From the NCBI GenBank assembly GCA_964030475.1, contig CAXIPT010000042.1:50313-114312 (forward strand): a stretch of DNA of 64,000 nt, written 5' to 3'. Source of the stretch: Tethya wilhelma. Its lineage: Eukaryota; Porifera; Demospongiae; Tethyida; Tethyidae. The translations under genes were made by a program, and so were the position numbers. This document shows, in pieces, positions 8,999 through 19,261 of the stretch. The stretch's first letter is position 1. Every line of letters begins with the position of its first letter. Under the pieces are notes generated by a model. It was not told the origin of the DNA and did not search any database. It saw only the letters and a list, made by a program, of their open reading frames with translations.

Positions 8999-10762
8999 TT
9001 AGAAGCTTGTTCCCTCCCATGCACTGACTCTCAACACTCCTCGTGAGTCAACAAATGGATGCAGTGACAGAAGAGCACTATTAGGAGGTAGAATCTTCTT
9101 GGCGATGAGAGATTTCAACTCAGGGTGGAAGCATTGGTACTGAGACACAGAAATCCAATACATTTCAGAATCAATGACTTCTTCAACAGTCAGAGCCATC
9201 ATGAGAGGCACAGCTTGAGCGAGCTAGGAGTCTCTTCAGATTCTTAATGAAATGGATCACACGAATAAACATGTTGAAAGAAGAGATCAAACGGAACAAT
9301 GGGTTCCTTTTGACACAAGTTGAGTGTGTAGACAGATCTCCTTCACTTCGTCAGTATCATCAGAGGATGTGTCAGCAGATGCATCCAGTTGGGTTGGCCA
9401 TTCTACAGAGTGGAGTTTTAACCATGAAGGTCTGGACCACCACAAGTCGTGATCGAGTAACTCTTTGGGAAAGAGCCCACGTGACGCACAATCTGCAGGA
9501 TTATCCTGACCCTTGACATGATGCCAATTCTTTGGTGGAATGAGACTAACAATCGAGGACACTCGGTTGCCAACGTAGGTCTTGAATCTACGAGGACTGC
9601 CATCAAGCCAATTGATGACGATTGTACTGTCAGTCCAGGCCATGGTGTTTTCGATAGGTATATTCAGAGTAATCCGGACTCAGTGTAACAACTTGGAGAG
9701 GAGGTGCGCTCCACAAAATTCCAATCTGGGAATCGACAAACGCTTGATGGGAGCTACTTTGGTCTTCGATGTGACGAGGGTCACGTGGATATTGCCAACA
9801 GTATCTTCAATTCTCAAATAGAGGACACCGGAATAAGCGTCTTCAGAAGCATCGCTGAAACCGTGCAACTGTAGCGACGTAACTTCAACATCTTTCGGAT
9901 AGTAACATCGTGGAATGTGAACCAAAGACAACAACTTGAGCTCAGTTGAGAGTGCCATTGAGACCATACATCTTCAATAGATTTGGGAACAGGCTCATCC
10001 CAATCGACTCGCAACTCCCACAGTCGCTGGAGGAGGATTTTTGCCTTTATGATAGCTGGTCCAAACCAGCCAAGCACATCGTAAGTGCGGGCAATATCAG
10101 ACACAAGTCTCCTCTTAGTCAAACCATCTTCAGCAGGAAGGTGGTTGGTGACATCCAGTCGAAAATGATCCATCACGGAGTGCCATTCGACATCTAGAGT
10201 CTTGGTGTAAATGTCGTCCGTTTCACAAATGGTCAAAGAGGTTTGAGAGTCACACAATTCCAATGGTATAGCTCGAAGAACATCAGGGCTACTTGAGTTC
10301 CACTTCTGGAGCAGAAATTCAGCCTTGGAGAATAGTGAGTGATTGCAACTGATTGCGAATCTCTACAGCTTGTTGTACTGAGTCGGCACCTGTGAGACAA
10401 TCGTCAGCATAAAACGAGTCATTAATTCACTACATTTGAAGCAAGGGGATACTCTTGAGCAAAATCAGCAGCATTGCGTTTGACGCACATGTTTGCTTTG
10501 AATGACAAAGAGGAAACACCAAAGGTTACTCGCGTCATCCGAAAATCCTTGAGTGCGCCTTCTGGATCAGACCTCCAGACAAATCGATGTATAGATTGCG
10601 ATCAGAAGGGGGAAGCTCTATGGCTCGATACATTTTACTCATATCAGCCACTAGTGCGATCCGGTGCATCCGGAAACGAAGCAGGACATCAACTAGTTGA
10701 GGGTGCACAGTGGGACCCACCATGAGAGTGTCGTTAAGCGAGACACCAGATGCAGATTTCAT
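8999..10762 (-). pseudogene. BEL/Pao reverse transcriptase and RNase H, multiply frameshifted
   Basis: Overlapping open pieces in different frames. The RT begins with VGPTVHPQLVDVLLRFRMHR and VADMSKMYRAIELP. The polymerase motif FYADDCLTGADS is readable at about 10381-10414, with YADD at 10400-10411. RNase H follows as LHGFSDASEDAYSGVLYLR, SIPRLEFCGAHLLSKLL and WTDSTIVINWL. A linker to integrase (ILPPNSALLSLHPFVDSRG) ends near 8999. At least four frame changes are needed to read through, so this copy cannot make a full Pol. Domain order is as in BEL/Pao. Confidence 0.85.
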
Positions 10763-11457
10763 TGAAGCATTGAAAACGGCACGTATATCTTTGTAGTGGT
10801 GCTAGACTGTTTATGCACAGCGTGCATCGGCAAGTAGAAACAATCGGAACAAGGAAGGTTTAGATCTTCAGTCGGGACCAACTCAGCATGACCAAGCTCA
10901 AAGTATTCCTGTATGACTTCAGCAAATGGTTCAAACTGGTTCTTGGCACGCAGGGAGCGTTCCAACGATAGAAAGCGACAGACAGCATGGGAGCGAGATT
11001 CACCGATTGCACTGGCGTTTTGCTTCCTCTGTAGTAGGACCACGAATCTGCCGCAACTTAGGCGACTGTGGTTAGATTCAAAATGTTGAACTGCTGCTTG
11101 TTCTTCAGGCGTCATTGCTTGGTCAGACAAAGGGTTGTCCTCAATCTCCCAGAAACGGCGAAGGATATTGTCACAGGAATTGAGAGCAACATGACAAGAA
11201 ACAACGTGACTAGGAACCAGATTTGCATCAATTGCATCAGCAAGCACCCACCCAAAGTGGGTCTCAAAAGCTGTAGGGGTACCTGGCTTCCCGTACTGCC
11301 GGCCAGTGAGTAATACATCAACGAAGACGTCGACTCCTAATAGCAAATCAATTGGACCACAACGACCAAAGTCAGGATCTGCTAGCTGAAGATTTGTCAA
11401 ATGATCCCAATCAGGCCACGGAGCGTGAGGGTAGATCACACGTGAGTTGTTGTACAA
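10759..11457 (-). pseudogene. BEL/Pao protease end and start of RT
   Basis: 232-codon open piece. It begins with the region after the retropepsin (DLLLGVDVFVDVL, the LLG.D flap-end motif) and HFGWVLADAID, then the acidic connector (RRFWEIEDNP, a hallmark WE-E region in BEL/Pao) and the beginning of RT. A stop separates it from the gag-protease frame upstream at 11545. Confidence 0.85.
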
Positions 11458-11544
11458 TTGCTGCTGACACGCTCAGTACTTTAGTTGAAAGGTTAACAGG
11501 TGACACTTGAAAGTTCGTAAACGAATGGGTCTGCGATTCATGAG

Positions 11545-13341
11545 TCATGGCAGCAATGCCAGAAACAACATATCTTGCTTAGTTCTAGGGAGGCCAAGGC
11601 TTTGAGCTAGGCGCTCAGACACAAAAGAGGCTGACGAAGCACTATCAAGCAGAGCTCTTGCTACAACGAGTGAGCCATTAGGCGATTTGACAAGTACCTG
11701 GCAGTTCATGAGCAAAAAATCGCTTCGCTTGCTGATAGCCGTGGCTGCAAGTATGCCATGCAAAGAATTAACATTGCCACTCACATTGGATTGAGAGGTA
11801 TTCCCATCTTGAGGAGGAGAACTCTGAGCAGCTGCGGTGACACTAATCGGAGTGGATGATATACTCGGTCGGTCAAGGTGTAATAGCGTGTGATGGGGCT
11901 TCTGGCAGATCTTGCATTTGTGGACAGAACTGCATTGCTTCCAAAAGTGTCTAGTGCCAAGGCAATTGCTACAGAGCTTGCTGCCTTTCACAGTAGAGAG
12001 CTTGAGTTCAGGTGACATTAACTTGAATTTTGGACAAGCATAGAGCGGGTGTCTCTCAGCCTCACAAACGGGACACTGGCTCGGGGATCGAGAGTCGATA
12101 CTACCTGCATGAGAAGTAACAAAGTTAGAAGTTTTCTTACCACCATGGTGAACCTTGTCGGTGGAGTGTGCTTCTGTAGCTTGAGCTCGCAGATCCAAGA
12201 ACTCAAGTAAGTCATTGTAGTGGGGAACAACAGATGCCTTTTGGCTGTGAGACTGCCACATGAACATGGTTGTTTCATCAAGCTTGAGTTTGATGACAGA
12301 GGTGATAAATGGTCCAGGTGGTTCATAACCCATGGACTTCAAAGCCCAAACATGTTGCTGTATAGTGTCGTGTAGATGTCTCAGCTCCTTACCACTACCA
12401 TCCTTCAGAGGGGCAGCATCGAGAATCATCTTGACATGGGCGTTATGAATTAATCTCCGACGATTGTACCTTGACTGGAGGCATTCCACAGCTTCTGCGT
12501 AATTTTCACCAGATTGTATTAATCCATCAATGCAACCCTTGGCAGATCCACCCTTCAGGGCTTGCTGAAGGTACACAAATTTCTCTGCATTAGACAACAT
12601 GGGATGCTCATGTACAGAAATGCAGAATTGCTCCCAGAACTTGGTCCAGTGCAATAGGTTGCCACTGAACTGCAGAACATCTAATTTCGGTAATTTAATT
12701 CCCTTCGGATCATGAGATGAGGACGTTGGAGCAGCTTTTGCTGATGTCCCTGAGTTTGATAGCTCCTTGAGATGGAGAGAACACTCAAACAGGGTCCTTT
12801 CAAGGTCTTTGATAGCTGACGGAAGAGGATCCTCTTCCTCTAGGGTCAACGACAGTAGGACATTGCTGATGTCAACCATCTCTGCCTTGAGATCCATCAA
12901 CTGTTCTTGATACTGTTGCACTTTGAACACCTCCTTAGAAGTCACACTTGTCAAGGCAGTCCCAGTCTCTGTCAGACGAGATGCCTGACGGTCACATCGT
13001 CGTATCAACAGATCACGAGTACTCAATTCCTTCACAGGGGTAGGGCGAGTTGAGTCGGCTAGTGCCATGATGCGTACAGTGAGTGCACCTACAACATCGT
13101 AATGTTCATCTAAGATGGCTTGCTCAGCCATCAGGGTCTCTTCGCTGTCAATTAAATCAATTAAATCCAAGTGATTTTTCTTGAAATCGATGTCATGCTC
13201 CTTGAGTTTAGCCAACATTTGTCGAGCAGAGTCATGAGTGTTGGGGCTATCAGGTTTACTCTCACTCTCAGCGAGGCGAGTGCTCAAATGAGTTATAGAG
13301 CCCTTTGCAACTCCTCTTCTCCTTCGGAGTTTGTCGGCCAT
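11545..13341 (-). CDS. BEL/Pao gag with zinc knuckles and protease N-terminus
   Basis: 598 codons from an ATG at 13341. Residues about 1-190 are charged and helical. Residues about 220-400 are the DUF1759-type gag core (LPKLDVLQFSGNLLHWTKFW). Then come Cys/His knuckles (CPVCEAERHPLYACP, CSNCLGTRHFWKQC, CKICQKPHHTLLH) and the start of the DUF1758 aspartic protease. The active site reads LLDSASSASF where D-S/T-G is expected, so Ala replaces Gly. The longest intact frame of the element; start chosen as the first ATG after the primer site. Confidence 0.9.
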   Translation of the reverse strand: MADKLRRRRGVAKGSITHLSTRLAESESKPDSPNTHDSARQMLAKLKEHDIDFKKNHLDLIDLIDSEETLMAEQAILDEHYDVVGALTVRIMALADSTRPTPVKELSTRDLLIRRCDRQASRLTETGTALTSVTSKEVFKVQQYQEQLMDLKAEMVDISNVLLSLTLEEEDPLPSAIKDLERTLFECSLHLKELSNSGTSAKAAPTSSSHDPKGIKLPKLDVLQFSGNLLHWTKFWEQFCISVHEHPMLSNAEKFVYLQQALKGGSAKGCIDGLIQSGENYAEAVECLQSRYNRRRLIHNAHVKMILDAAPLKDGSGKELRHLHDTIQQHVWALKSMGYEPPGPFITSVIKLKLDETTMFMWQSHSQKASVVPHYNDLLEFLDLRAQATEAHSTDKVHHGGKKTSNFVTSHAGSIDSRSPSQCPVCEAERHPLYACPKFKLMSPELKLSTVKGSKLCSNCLGTRHFWKQCSSVHKCKICQKPHHTLLHLDRPSISSTPISVTAAAQSSPPQDGNTSQSNVSGNVNSLHGILAATAISKRSDFLLMNCQVLVKSPNGSLVVARALLDSASSASFVSERLAQSLGLPRTKQDMLFLALLP

Positions 13342-13475
13342 ATCACGATTACGTAATCACGGTCAACTGGAAACACGTGGTGCAGGGGGGCGAACAGGTC
13401 GCTGTAGATAGACTTATAAATTGAGAGTTAGAATTCCGAGCAAGGACCAAAAGTCAAAATACAGTTCTTTGCCGC

Positions 13476-13495
13476 GATCCGGCTTGAAGGACCAA
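13476..13495 (-). promoter_or_regulatory. tRNA primer-binding site of the BEL element
   Basis: Minus-strand TGGTCCTTCAAGCCGGAT lies four bases inside the 5' LTR. The second BEL element at 40452 has an almost identical site (TGGTCCTTCGAGCCGGAT) at the same place, supporting its role. Confidence 0.75.
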
Positions 13496-13499
13496 ACTA

Positions 13500-13687
13500 T
13501 GTTGAGCCCTCTTTGCTCAGATTACACTAGATACTGTACAGCATGCACCACGCACTTGCACTTGACTCTTTTATTCGAGATTCTAATTATGCGAAAAAGA
13601 AATTTCTAACAAAACTCAAATAATGCAATGATGTAATAGCCCTAGAGAATGCGAAGTAAGTTTGAATACACACACAAGATCTCAACA
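13500..13687 (-). repeat. BEL/Pao 5' LTR
   Basis: 188 bp, TGTTGAGC...TCTCAACA. Followed by the GTCCC target repeat at 13688. Confidence 0.92.
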
Positions 13688-13692
13688 GTCCC

Positions 13693-14327
13693 TTATACCA
13701 GTCAAAGGTTAGCTGTTTGTCCCATAAGAAAAGTATTGACCATAAGATAATATTGACTAGCATGTATCTTCAACATTGTGAAACTCATTATCAACCATGT
13801 GTTTAACTTCTGGCAGCATTTTCAAACCAGATAAACTTTAGTAAATAATGTCTGCATATTCATAATGTGAGTATGTTTATGCAAATGAAGTAGCACAGTG
13901 TTTACATAGACATGGGTTGTAATCATGTCCATGGAGTAATGAGTATCTATAGCAATGAGATAGTACTGGTACAAGTATGGGAAACTTGCACATTCTAACA
14001 CTTTTTCTTCAAAATGCACATGTACCTTTGTGACCAATGGTGTGTGGATGCAGCCTCGGTAGGTATACCATGACTGCCTGACACATGTACTCAACATGCA
14101 AACAACAGCAATCCACGGTCAAACTGGGTATAGTGACAACAGAGACTCAAAGAAGGTGTACACACAACAGTAGGCAAAGGCACTACAAGACCATGGTGTT
14201 CAAACATCCTATCTAGACACTGACATTAATTTTGCTGTGACTGAGGCACAGAGGCCATGGATTAGGGAGAATACTTTAATGTCCAAGCTCAGATGAATAT
14301 ACAGTAATGAAATTTTCCTAAAAAATA
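13693..14327. repeat. Segment shared with 52.9-54.3 kb, with a switch of orientation
   Basis: 13688-14030 matches about 53420-53600 and 54180-54310 in inverted orientation. From about 14034 to 14327 it matches 52930-53110 in direct orientation. The change of direction at about 14034 marks an inversion breakpoint in one of the two arms. No coding sequence is convincing here. Confidence 0.65.
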
Positions 14328-14585
14328 TGTAGCGTTCTTCGCTCCCGGGTTACTGGGTTCTACACAATTATCACTAGAACGCTAACTGTAGTTATAACTT
14401 TATAACGTTTATCAAACAAATTCTATGTCAAAAACTTTCCAATTTCTCAGACTTAGTCAAAACTGACTATTACAACAGACTGACTATAATCACAAAACTC
14501 ATTCTTAAGACAGGAAGTTCTAATTACATAGTTCAATTCTACCACAGTAATGTTAATTAAAGTCATTAATGAGTCATTCACTACA
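14328..14585 (-). repeat. 3' LTR of the compact element
   Basis: 258 bp, differing from the other LTR at only a few positions by eye. Confidence 0.93.
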
Positions 14586-14600
14586 ATTCCCCCTCCTCAA

Positions 14601-15490
14601 TCAGCAACCGTCTCTATTTGCACACGAGAACGGAGTCTTCCCTGCCACAGGCCAGGTGTTTTTTCTACTTCTTGAACCTCGTCCACCTCCTTTTTTTTTT
14701 TTTTTTTTCTTTTTTATATAGTTGTAATTCTGGATCACGTTAATACTCGATCTTTCGCTAGCACCAACAATGCACTCGTCCACGTCCAGCCCGAGCTGGG
14801 ATAGTGTATCCTGAGAGGGAACGATTAGGGAGGAAGCAGCATCTTGCTTGTGACCTATAGACACACGAACCACCTTCTGATATAAAGGTGGTATCCTGGT
14901 GGCTTGGAGGAGTCGAACAGCAACAACTGGTTGTTCGGGCACATGGTCTGGCAACGACTTCTCGGAAGATACCACAGAACCACCAGGAGCCCCCATCAGC
15001 TCTCGTGCTCTCCCTTCCCCTTCACCCGGATCAGAGTAGGACTCCGTAGGCATAGTGGAAACCTTCTCCCATCCATCTGGTGTCAGAATCTGAACTTCTT
15101 GATCATTATCTCTCTGTACCAGATTAAACCCCAGAGGCACCAGCAAATCAGTGCCAAGCAGCAGTTCCACACGAGCATCTTTCTGCACATGCGCAGTATA
15201 GCTTGTACAGCATGGCTGTCAGTTGATAAACACACTTGCAACTGTCCAACCAAGTTCAAATTTTCTCCTCCATAACTCTTAAGGGCAACTGACGGCGACT
15301 GGAACTTCTTGAGGGACTCAGTTCTCCAAGTCTCCACATCATCATACCGGGGTTGATCCTGCTTCAAAACCATTGCAGCAAATAAAAGAGACATAATCGT
15401 GGTAGGTGATCCAGTATCGATCAAGGCTTGAGTGGGTAGACCATTCACAAAGATTGCTGAGAGCGGTATGGGTCCCACTAGATTCTTCAC
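14601..15490 (-). pseudogene. Retropepsin region of the compact LTR element
   Basis: The first open piece (15490-15083) carries ALIDTGSPTTIMS, an intact D-T-G-S aspartic-protease site. The second (15188-14601), in another frame, carries LLLGTDLLVPLGFNLVQ, the usual end of the fold. A frameshift near 15180 separates them. After about 110 further codons the frame runs into a Lys-rich stretch encoded by the T-rich tract at 14691-14713, then the purine tract and LTR. No polymerase follows. The poly(A)/poly(T) tract may mark where pol was lost. Confidence 0.75.
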
Positions 15491-16869
15491 CAGAGCACAG
15501 GTAGCGACAGAAAAATAGTTGCAATAACGTTGTCGATCGCAGCCTCTCGTTCAGCTTCCATAAGTTGCTGACGCAATGACTCAACCCGAGTAACCACAGA
15601 AGAGGTGTCTTGAGCCTCCTGGGTTGGGACAGCAGACAGTTGTGCCACTGGTTTTTTCCGTCCACCCTTAGCTTCATCACCTTTCGGAGTAGGGTATGGA
15701 CAGTTACGTTGGAAATGCCCGAGAACACCACACCGATGACACTTGACTTGGTCAGCCTTAGAAGTAGATGATGCTTGGGTTTGGCTTATCCTAGCACTGG
15801 CAGGTCCCACATCGGTCATTAGTTTGGGCGTTTCGGCTGTTGTAGTGGTCTTAGGAGTCCTCTGGGTATGAAACTCTCGTAACTTAGCTTCTTCGAAACG
15901 AGCCTTGGTCAACAGAAGGTCCAAGTCTCCCTCTGTGCCAGCTACTTTGACTTTAATCTCAGGAACAAGTCCTGAAGCAAACTGATACGCCAGAACCGAT
16001 CTCCCCTTGGCTTTGGCCTCTTCACTACCTTGCTGAGCACGGGAATATGCTTGCTGATACAGACGACGCAAGGCTTGTGCGTACTCATCCACGCTCTCAT
16101 TCTTCTTCTGTTTTCGTTCGTGGAATAGACCACTCTGAATTGCCTGGATACGAACAGATACAAAACGCTTGGAAAGCTCCTGAACTAAAGAGTCAAAGCT
16201 ACCCCATCGCTCGGGTGCACACGTGCGATAGAATGCATATGCTGAACCCTTGAGTCGGGTTACTAAGTTGGCTAACTTTGCTCGATCATCCCAGCCAGCA
16301 AGGGTCGCAACCATCTGGAATTGCTCCAACCATTCAGGGAATGTCTCCACATTATCACCCTTGTCATCTCCAGAAAATTTAGTCAACGGTGGCAACTGCT
16401 GTGGGAATGATGTGGGTCGAGGTAAAAATGGTACAGACATAGGATTTAAGGGAGATGTAGTGGTTGACTGGTGACTAACTACAGGCACCATATACTCGGA
16501 CCCTCCCCCTGTGGTATTCACTGATATAGGAGCTCCATGGTTGCCTGAAACAACACAACTAGGTGAGGCGAGCACAACACCGTGACTCGCCGCCTGACGA
16601 CTGGGATTTCTGGTTACTCCACTAACAACGTTGGTCATACCAGTGTGCTCTACTCCTTTAGGGCTCCTCCTAACCCCATTAGACGCACGACCCACTCCCT
16701 CACTGGACTTTTCTAGGCCACCAACCATGCTATGAGCATTAAATCCCATCAAAGGAGAGTGAGAGTCACTCAACCTTAACTGAAGCCTACTAATCTCAGC
16801 ATTAGCTGAGGCTAGCTGACTTTGCAACTCAGCCAATTTGCTTTCATAGTAACGTTTAATAGCAACCAC
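15487..16869 (-). CDS. Gypsy-like gag polyprotein with CCHC zinc knuckle
   Basis: About 460 codons. The N-terminal 40 residues are coiled-coil; about 40-150 is Ser/Thr/Gly-rich linker. About 150-310 is the retrotransposon gag core (FPEWLEQFQMVATLAGWDD, FRKxF-like SKRFVSVRIQAIQS, ESVDEYAQALRRLYQQA). About residue 375 lies CHRCGVLGHFQRNC, a correct CX2CX4HX4C knuckle. The frame begins at a GTG, so the true start may lie in the upstream coiled-coil frame (17410-16910) reached by frameshift. Confidence 0.88.
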   Translation of the reverse strand: MVAIKRYYESKLAELQSQLASANAEISRLQLRLSDSHSPLMGFNAHSMVGGLEKSSEGVGRASNGVRRSPKGVEHTGMTNVVSGVTRNPSRQAASHGVVLASPSCVVSGNHGAPISVNTTGGGSEYMVPVVSHQSTTTSPLNPMSVPFLPRPTSFPQQLPPLTKFSGDDKGDNVETFPEWLEQFQMVATLAGWDDRAKLANLVTRLKGSAYAFYRTCAPERWGSFDSLVQELSKRFVSVRIQAIQSGLFHERKQKKNESVDEYAQALRRLYQQAYSRAQQGSEEAKAKGRSVLAYQFASGLVPEIKVKVAGTEGDLDLLLTKARFEEAKLREFHTQRTPKTTTTAETPKLMTDVGPASARISQTQASSTSKADQVKCHRCGVLGHFQRNCPYPTPKGDEAKGGRKKPVAQLSAVPTQEAQDTSSVVTRVESLRQQLMEAEREAAIDNVIATIFLSLPVLW

Positions 16870-16909
16870 AGTGGTACTACATATACCTCCTCCTTGGTTT
16901 GTACTTCCA

Positions 16910-17410
16910 TCAGCTGTCTTTTAGAAATCCAACCTCTTCCACTAATCTGGCTTCCCGCTCTTCCCACTTGGTCTGCTGTCTGTCCAGCTCCCTGTAGAGC
17001 CTGAGCTCAGATGTGGTTTCCATTTCTTTCTTCTCTTCACTCCACTGGCTTCTGCTTTCTTCACAGTCGTTCTCGATTAACTGCAAACGGGCTACCAGCG
17101 AATCTATCTCTTCCAGCTTAGTCTGTAGTTCATTATCACAACCATCCAGGCGACTCTGCACGTCCGCCTTTTCACCAGATAGCTGCTCCAGCTGACCAGT
17201 CAGCTCCAGAACTCGTCTCCTCAGGCTAGCATTCTCCTCTTCAATGTTGCCAACTTGAGCCCGCACGCCATCCAGCTCAGCCTCCAAATCACCTATAGTG
17301 GTCTGTAGCTCTCCTGCTAGGCTATCCCTCAAGTCACGTTTAGACGATGCTCGAGTCCTTGACAGGGACCCGCTCTTTCCAGCGCGGAGAGATCCCGGAC
17401 AAGCCCCCAA
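16910..17410 (-). CDS. Coiled-coil frame between the 5' LTR and gag
   Basis: 166 codons, open from just inside the LTR to a stop at 16910. After a Ser/Arg-rich start it is a long heptad-type coiled coil (LEAELDGVRAQVGNIEEENA and onward to EEREARLVEEVGFLKDS). It overlaps the primer site, so the first codons are unlikely to be the real start. It could be an extended gag N-terminus or a separate protein; similarity to leader frames of other Gypsy elements cannot be tested here. Confidence 0.6.
   Translation of the reverse strand: MGACPGSLRAGKSGSLSRTRASSKRDLRDSLAGELQTTIGDLEAELDGVRAQVGNIEEENASLRRRVLELTGQLEQLSGEKADVQSRLDGCDNELQTKLEEIDSLVARLQLIENDCEESRSQWSEEKKEMETTSELRLYRELDRQQTKWEEREARLVEEVGFLKDS
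17392..17409 (-). promoter_or_regulatory. Primer-binding site, tRNA-Pro type
   Basis: On the minus strand TGGGGGCTTGTCCGGGAT lies two bases from the 5' LTR. From general knowledge this differs by one base from the tRNA-Pro primer site of gammaretroviruses, so proline tRNA is the likely primer. Confidence 0.75.
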
Positions 17411-17411
17411 A

Positions 17412-17668
17412 TGTAGCGTTCTTCGCTCCCGGGTTACTGGGTTCTACACAATTATCACTAGAACGCTAACTGTAGTTTAACTTTATAATGTTTATCAAGC
17501 AGATTCTATGTCAAAAACTTTCCAATTTCTCAGACTTAGTCAAAACTGACTATTACAAAAGACTGACTATAATCACAAAACTCATTCTTAAGACAGGAAG
17601 TTCTAATTACATAGTTCAATTCTACCACAGTAATGTTAATTAAAGTCATTAATGAGTCATTCACTACA
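17412..17668 (-). repeat. 5' LTR of the compact element
   Basis: 257 bp, TGTAGCG...CACTACA; followed by AATA and a (TA)n tract at 17671-17694. Confidence 0.93.
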
Positions 17669-17850
17669 AATATATATATATATATATATATATAGTAGTG
17701 AAATTTTCCTAGACTCTAGATCTGCAAGGTTTTGCATCTGCATGTTATAGAAACTAGACGGTATAGAATCTTTTCAACTAAGTTTTGGGCTGATTTTTTA
17801 GTTAACATATGATCATAAATCTTCACTACCGAGTTATACTTGCTCCTAAT

Positions 17851-18076
17851 CAGTGGCGGATTTAGGGTGGTTCCTAGGGTTCCATGGAACCCAACTTTCA
17901 GCTAAGACCTCGCATAATAATTAACTGTGGGGACTGGAAAAGTGCTAGCTGGAACCCCCCTTTCAACTTAAAAATACCAAAAGCAACTCAAAATCTCACT
18001 GTATATCAGTCTTTGGTGTACGATAATATAGTTTCTGACTCTTTCTTTCTCCATTCAGGCCTTGTTGTGGCAAAAT
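17851..18076. mobile_element. Truncated hAT-like MITE
   Basis: Begins CAGTGGCGGATTTAGG, the same terminus as the complete element at 47567-47928, and shares interior words (CCTTTCAACTT, CCATTCAGGCC..GGCAAAAT). The expected closing CCTAGATCCGCCACTG is absent; sequence passes instead into a stretch mirrored at 52690-52900. Confidence 0.6.
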
Positions 18077-18302
18077 CTAGCTATCCTGACGGCCAGGTAT
18101 GGGTACGACTATTCAGGGCCATCCATTTTCAGGGCTAGTTGATTTGGTGGGTGAGTTGTTCCACATTCCTTAGTGGATTCCAACTTCCATGGCCACCATC
18201 CTGCTGTCTAGATCAACCAGCACCTAATAATCTTATGTGTGCTAGTTCCCCACATGTGTCTTGAGGTTAACGTTGTAATTGATGGTGTTCCCAATGAATG
18301 GG
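18077..18302. repeat. Inner end of the left outer-duplication arm
   Basis: Matches 52655-52900 in reverse orientation: TTGAGGTT...ATTGATGGTGTTCCCAAT and CAGCACCTAATAATCTTATG are recognisable. The match ends at 18302, exactly opposite the single N at 52654. A 60-codon frame at 18239-18421 crosses the border and is not considered a gene. Confidence 0.65.
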
Positions 18303-19258
18303 TGAGCCCCAGCCACCATTATGATACACAGGGTGTTGTAGATGTGGACACTACTTCATTTGCATGTATAACGAACATGCCACAATATAGTGAGCCCAAC
18401 AGTATCCTTGTAATGACATAGTTGAACATCGTCCATTGCCAGAAATCGCTGGACATTTCACATTTTACTTAGCCAACTTTCGCTTAATTAGAACAGCCAT
18501 TTTATATGGAGAGTCAATGGGAGAAAGCTTATGCAGGCTAAAATCGACTTACCTTGAAAAAGGACTGTCCTTAGGAGATGTAAAGAAAGTCTCTTGGCAC
18601 AAAAAAGTAACCGTTGCTCTTCTCTGGAATTTTCCCTGAGCCCACCCTTGTGGCTGCTACTTTTCCCATTGACTCCAATACAAAATGGCTGAACTCTTGA
18701 ACTTTGACTTGGGAATCTGACAAATCTGAGGTAAATATTCGAAACCTTGAAACACCATTCCAGAGACCAATGGTCAAAGTTCACTAATACAGCACAGCAT
18801 GACCTTCAGCTCCACCTCATATTTTTCCTCAAGGCTCTGAAAACACTGAAGAAAGCAGTATCTGCGCATGCGCAAATACGTTTCTGCAAGGCCAAGTGGT
18901 AGGGGTCAAAGTGCACCAATGCAAATTATTATGCGCTGCAGATATTACCGCGAGCACGTGTAATGAGATACAAAATTTTCTAGTCATGTTTATTTTCATT
19001 TCAGATACAACAAGCAAGAAGAATACAAAAAATAATTCTGTCTATACAGTGAAGGTTGTTGAGAACTTGACTGCATGCTTGTGTCTAGTGTCCCACTAGC
19101 TCATATTGAAGCAGCATGTCCATTGCAGTCTTGTGCTCTGTTTCCCTAAAACAATGAACATAATACATTATTATACATACGTACACTGAAATAAACAAGA
19201 TATGAAAACATGGAGGTTATGGCCCAGTCAGAGCAATTAACAACAACAACAGCGTGTG
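18303..19258. other. No gene recognised
   Basis: AT-rich sequence with only short frames on both strands; no splice-consistent exon or repeat boundary found. Confidence 0.4.
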
Positions 19259-19261
19259 AGT

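Larger units (their letters stand above)
7379..13687 (-). mobile_element. BEL/Pao LTR retrotransposon, full length, decayed
   Basis: The two LTRs (7379-7558 and 13500-13687) begin TGTTGAGC and end TCTCAACA. A 5-bp target duplication GTCCC lies at 7374-7378 and 13688-13692. On the minus strand the 5' LTR is followed at once by a tRNA-primer-like site (TGGTCCTTCAAGCCGGAT, about 13476-13495). Between lie gag, protease, RT, RNase H and integrase in BEL order, in several frames with stops. The mirrored locus near 54310 has the uninterrupted target, so insertion followed or accompanied divergence of the arms. Confidence 0.93.
14328..17668 (-). mobile_element. Compact Gypsy-like LTR element, gag-protease only
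   Basis: LTRs at 14328-14585 and 17412-17668 are nearly identical, starting TGTAGCGTTCTTCGCTCC and ending TTCACTACA; a short AATA repeat flanks both sides. The minus strand shows a primer site at 17392-17409 and a purine tract (GAGGAGGGGGAAT) beside the 3' LTR at about 14586-14600. The 2.8-kb interior carries a coiled-coil frame, gag with a CCHC knuckle and a retropepsin, but no RT, RNase H or integrase. Such an element would need enzymes from another copy. Similar LTRs suggest recent insertion. Confidence 0.9.
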
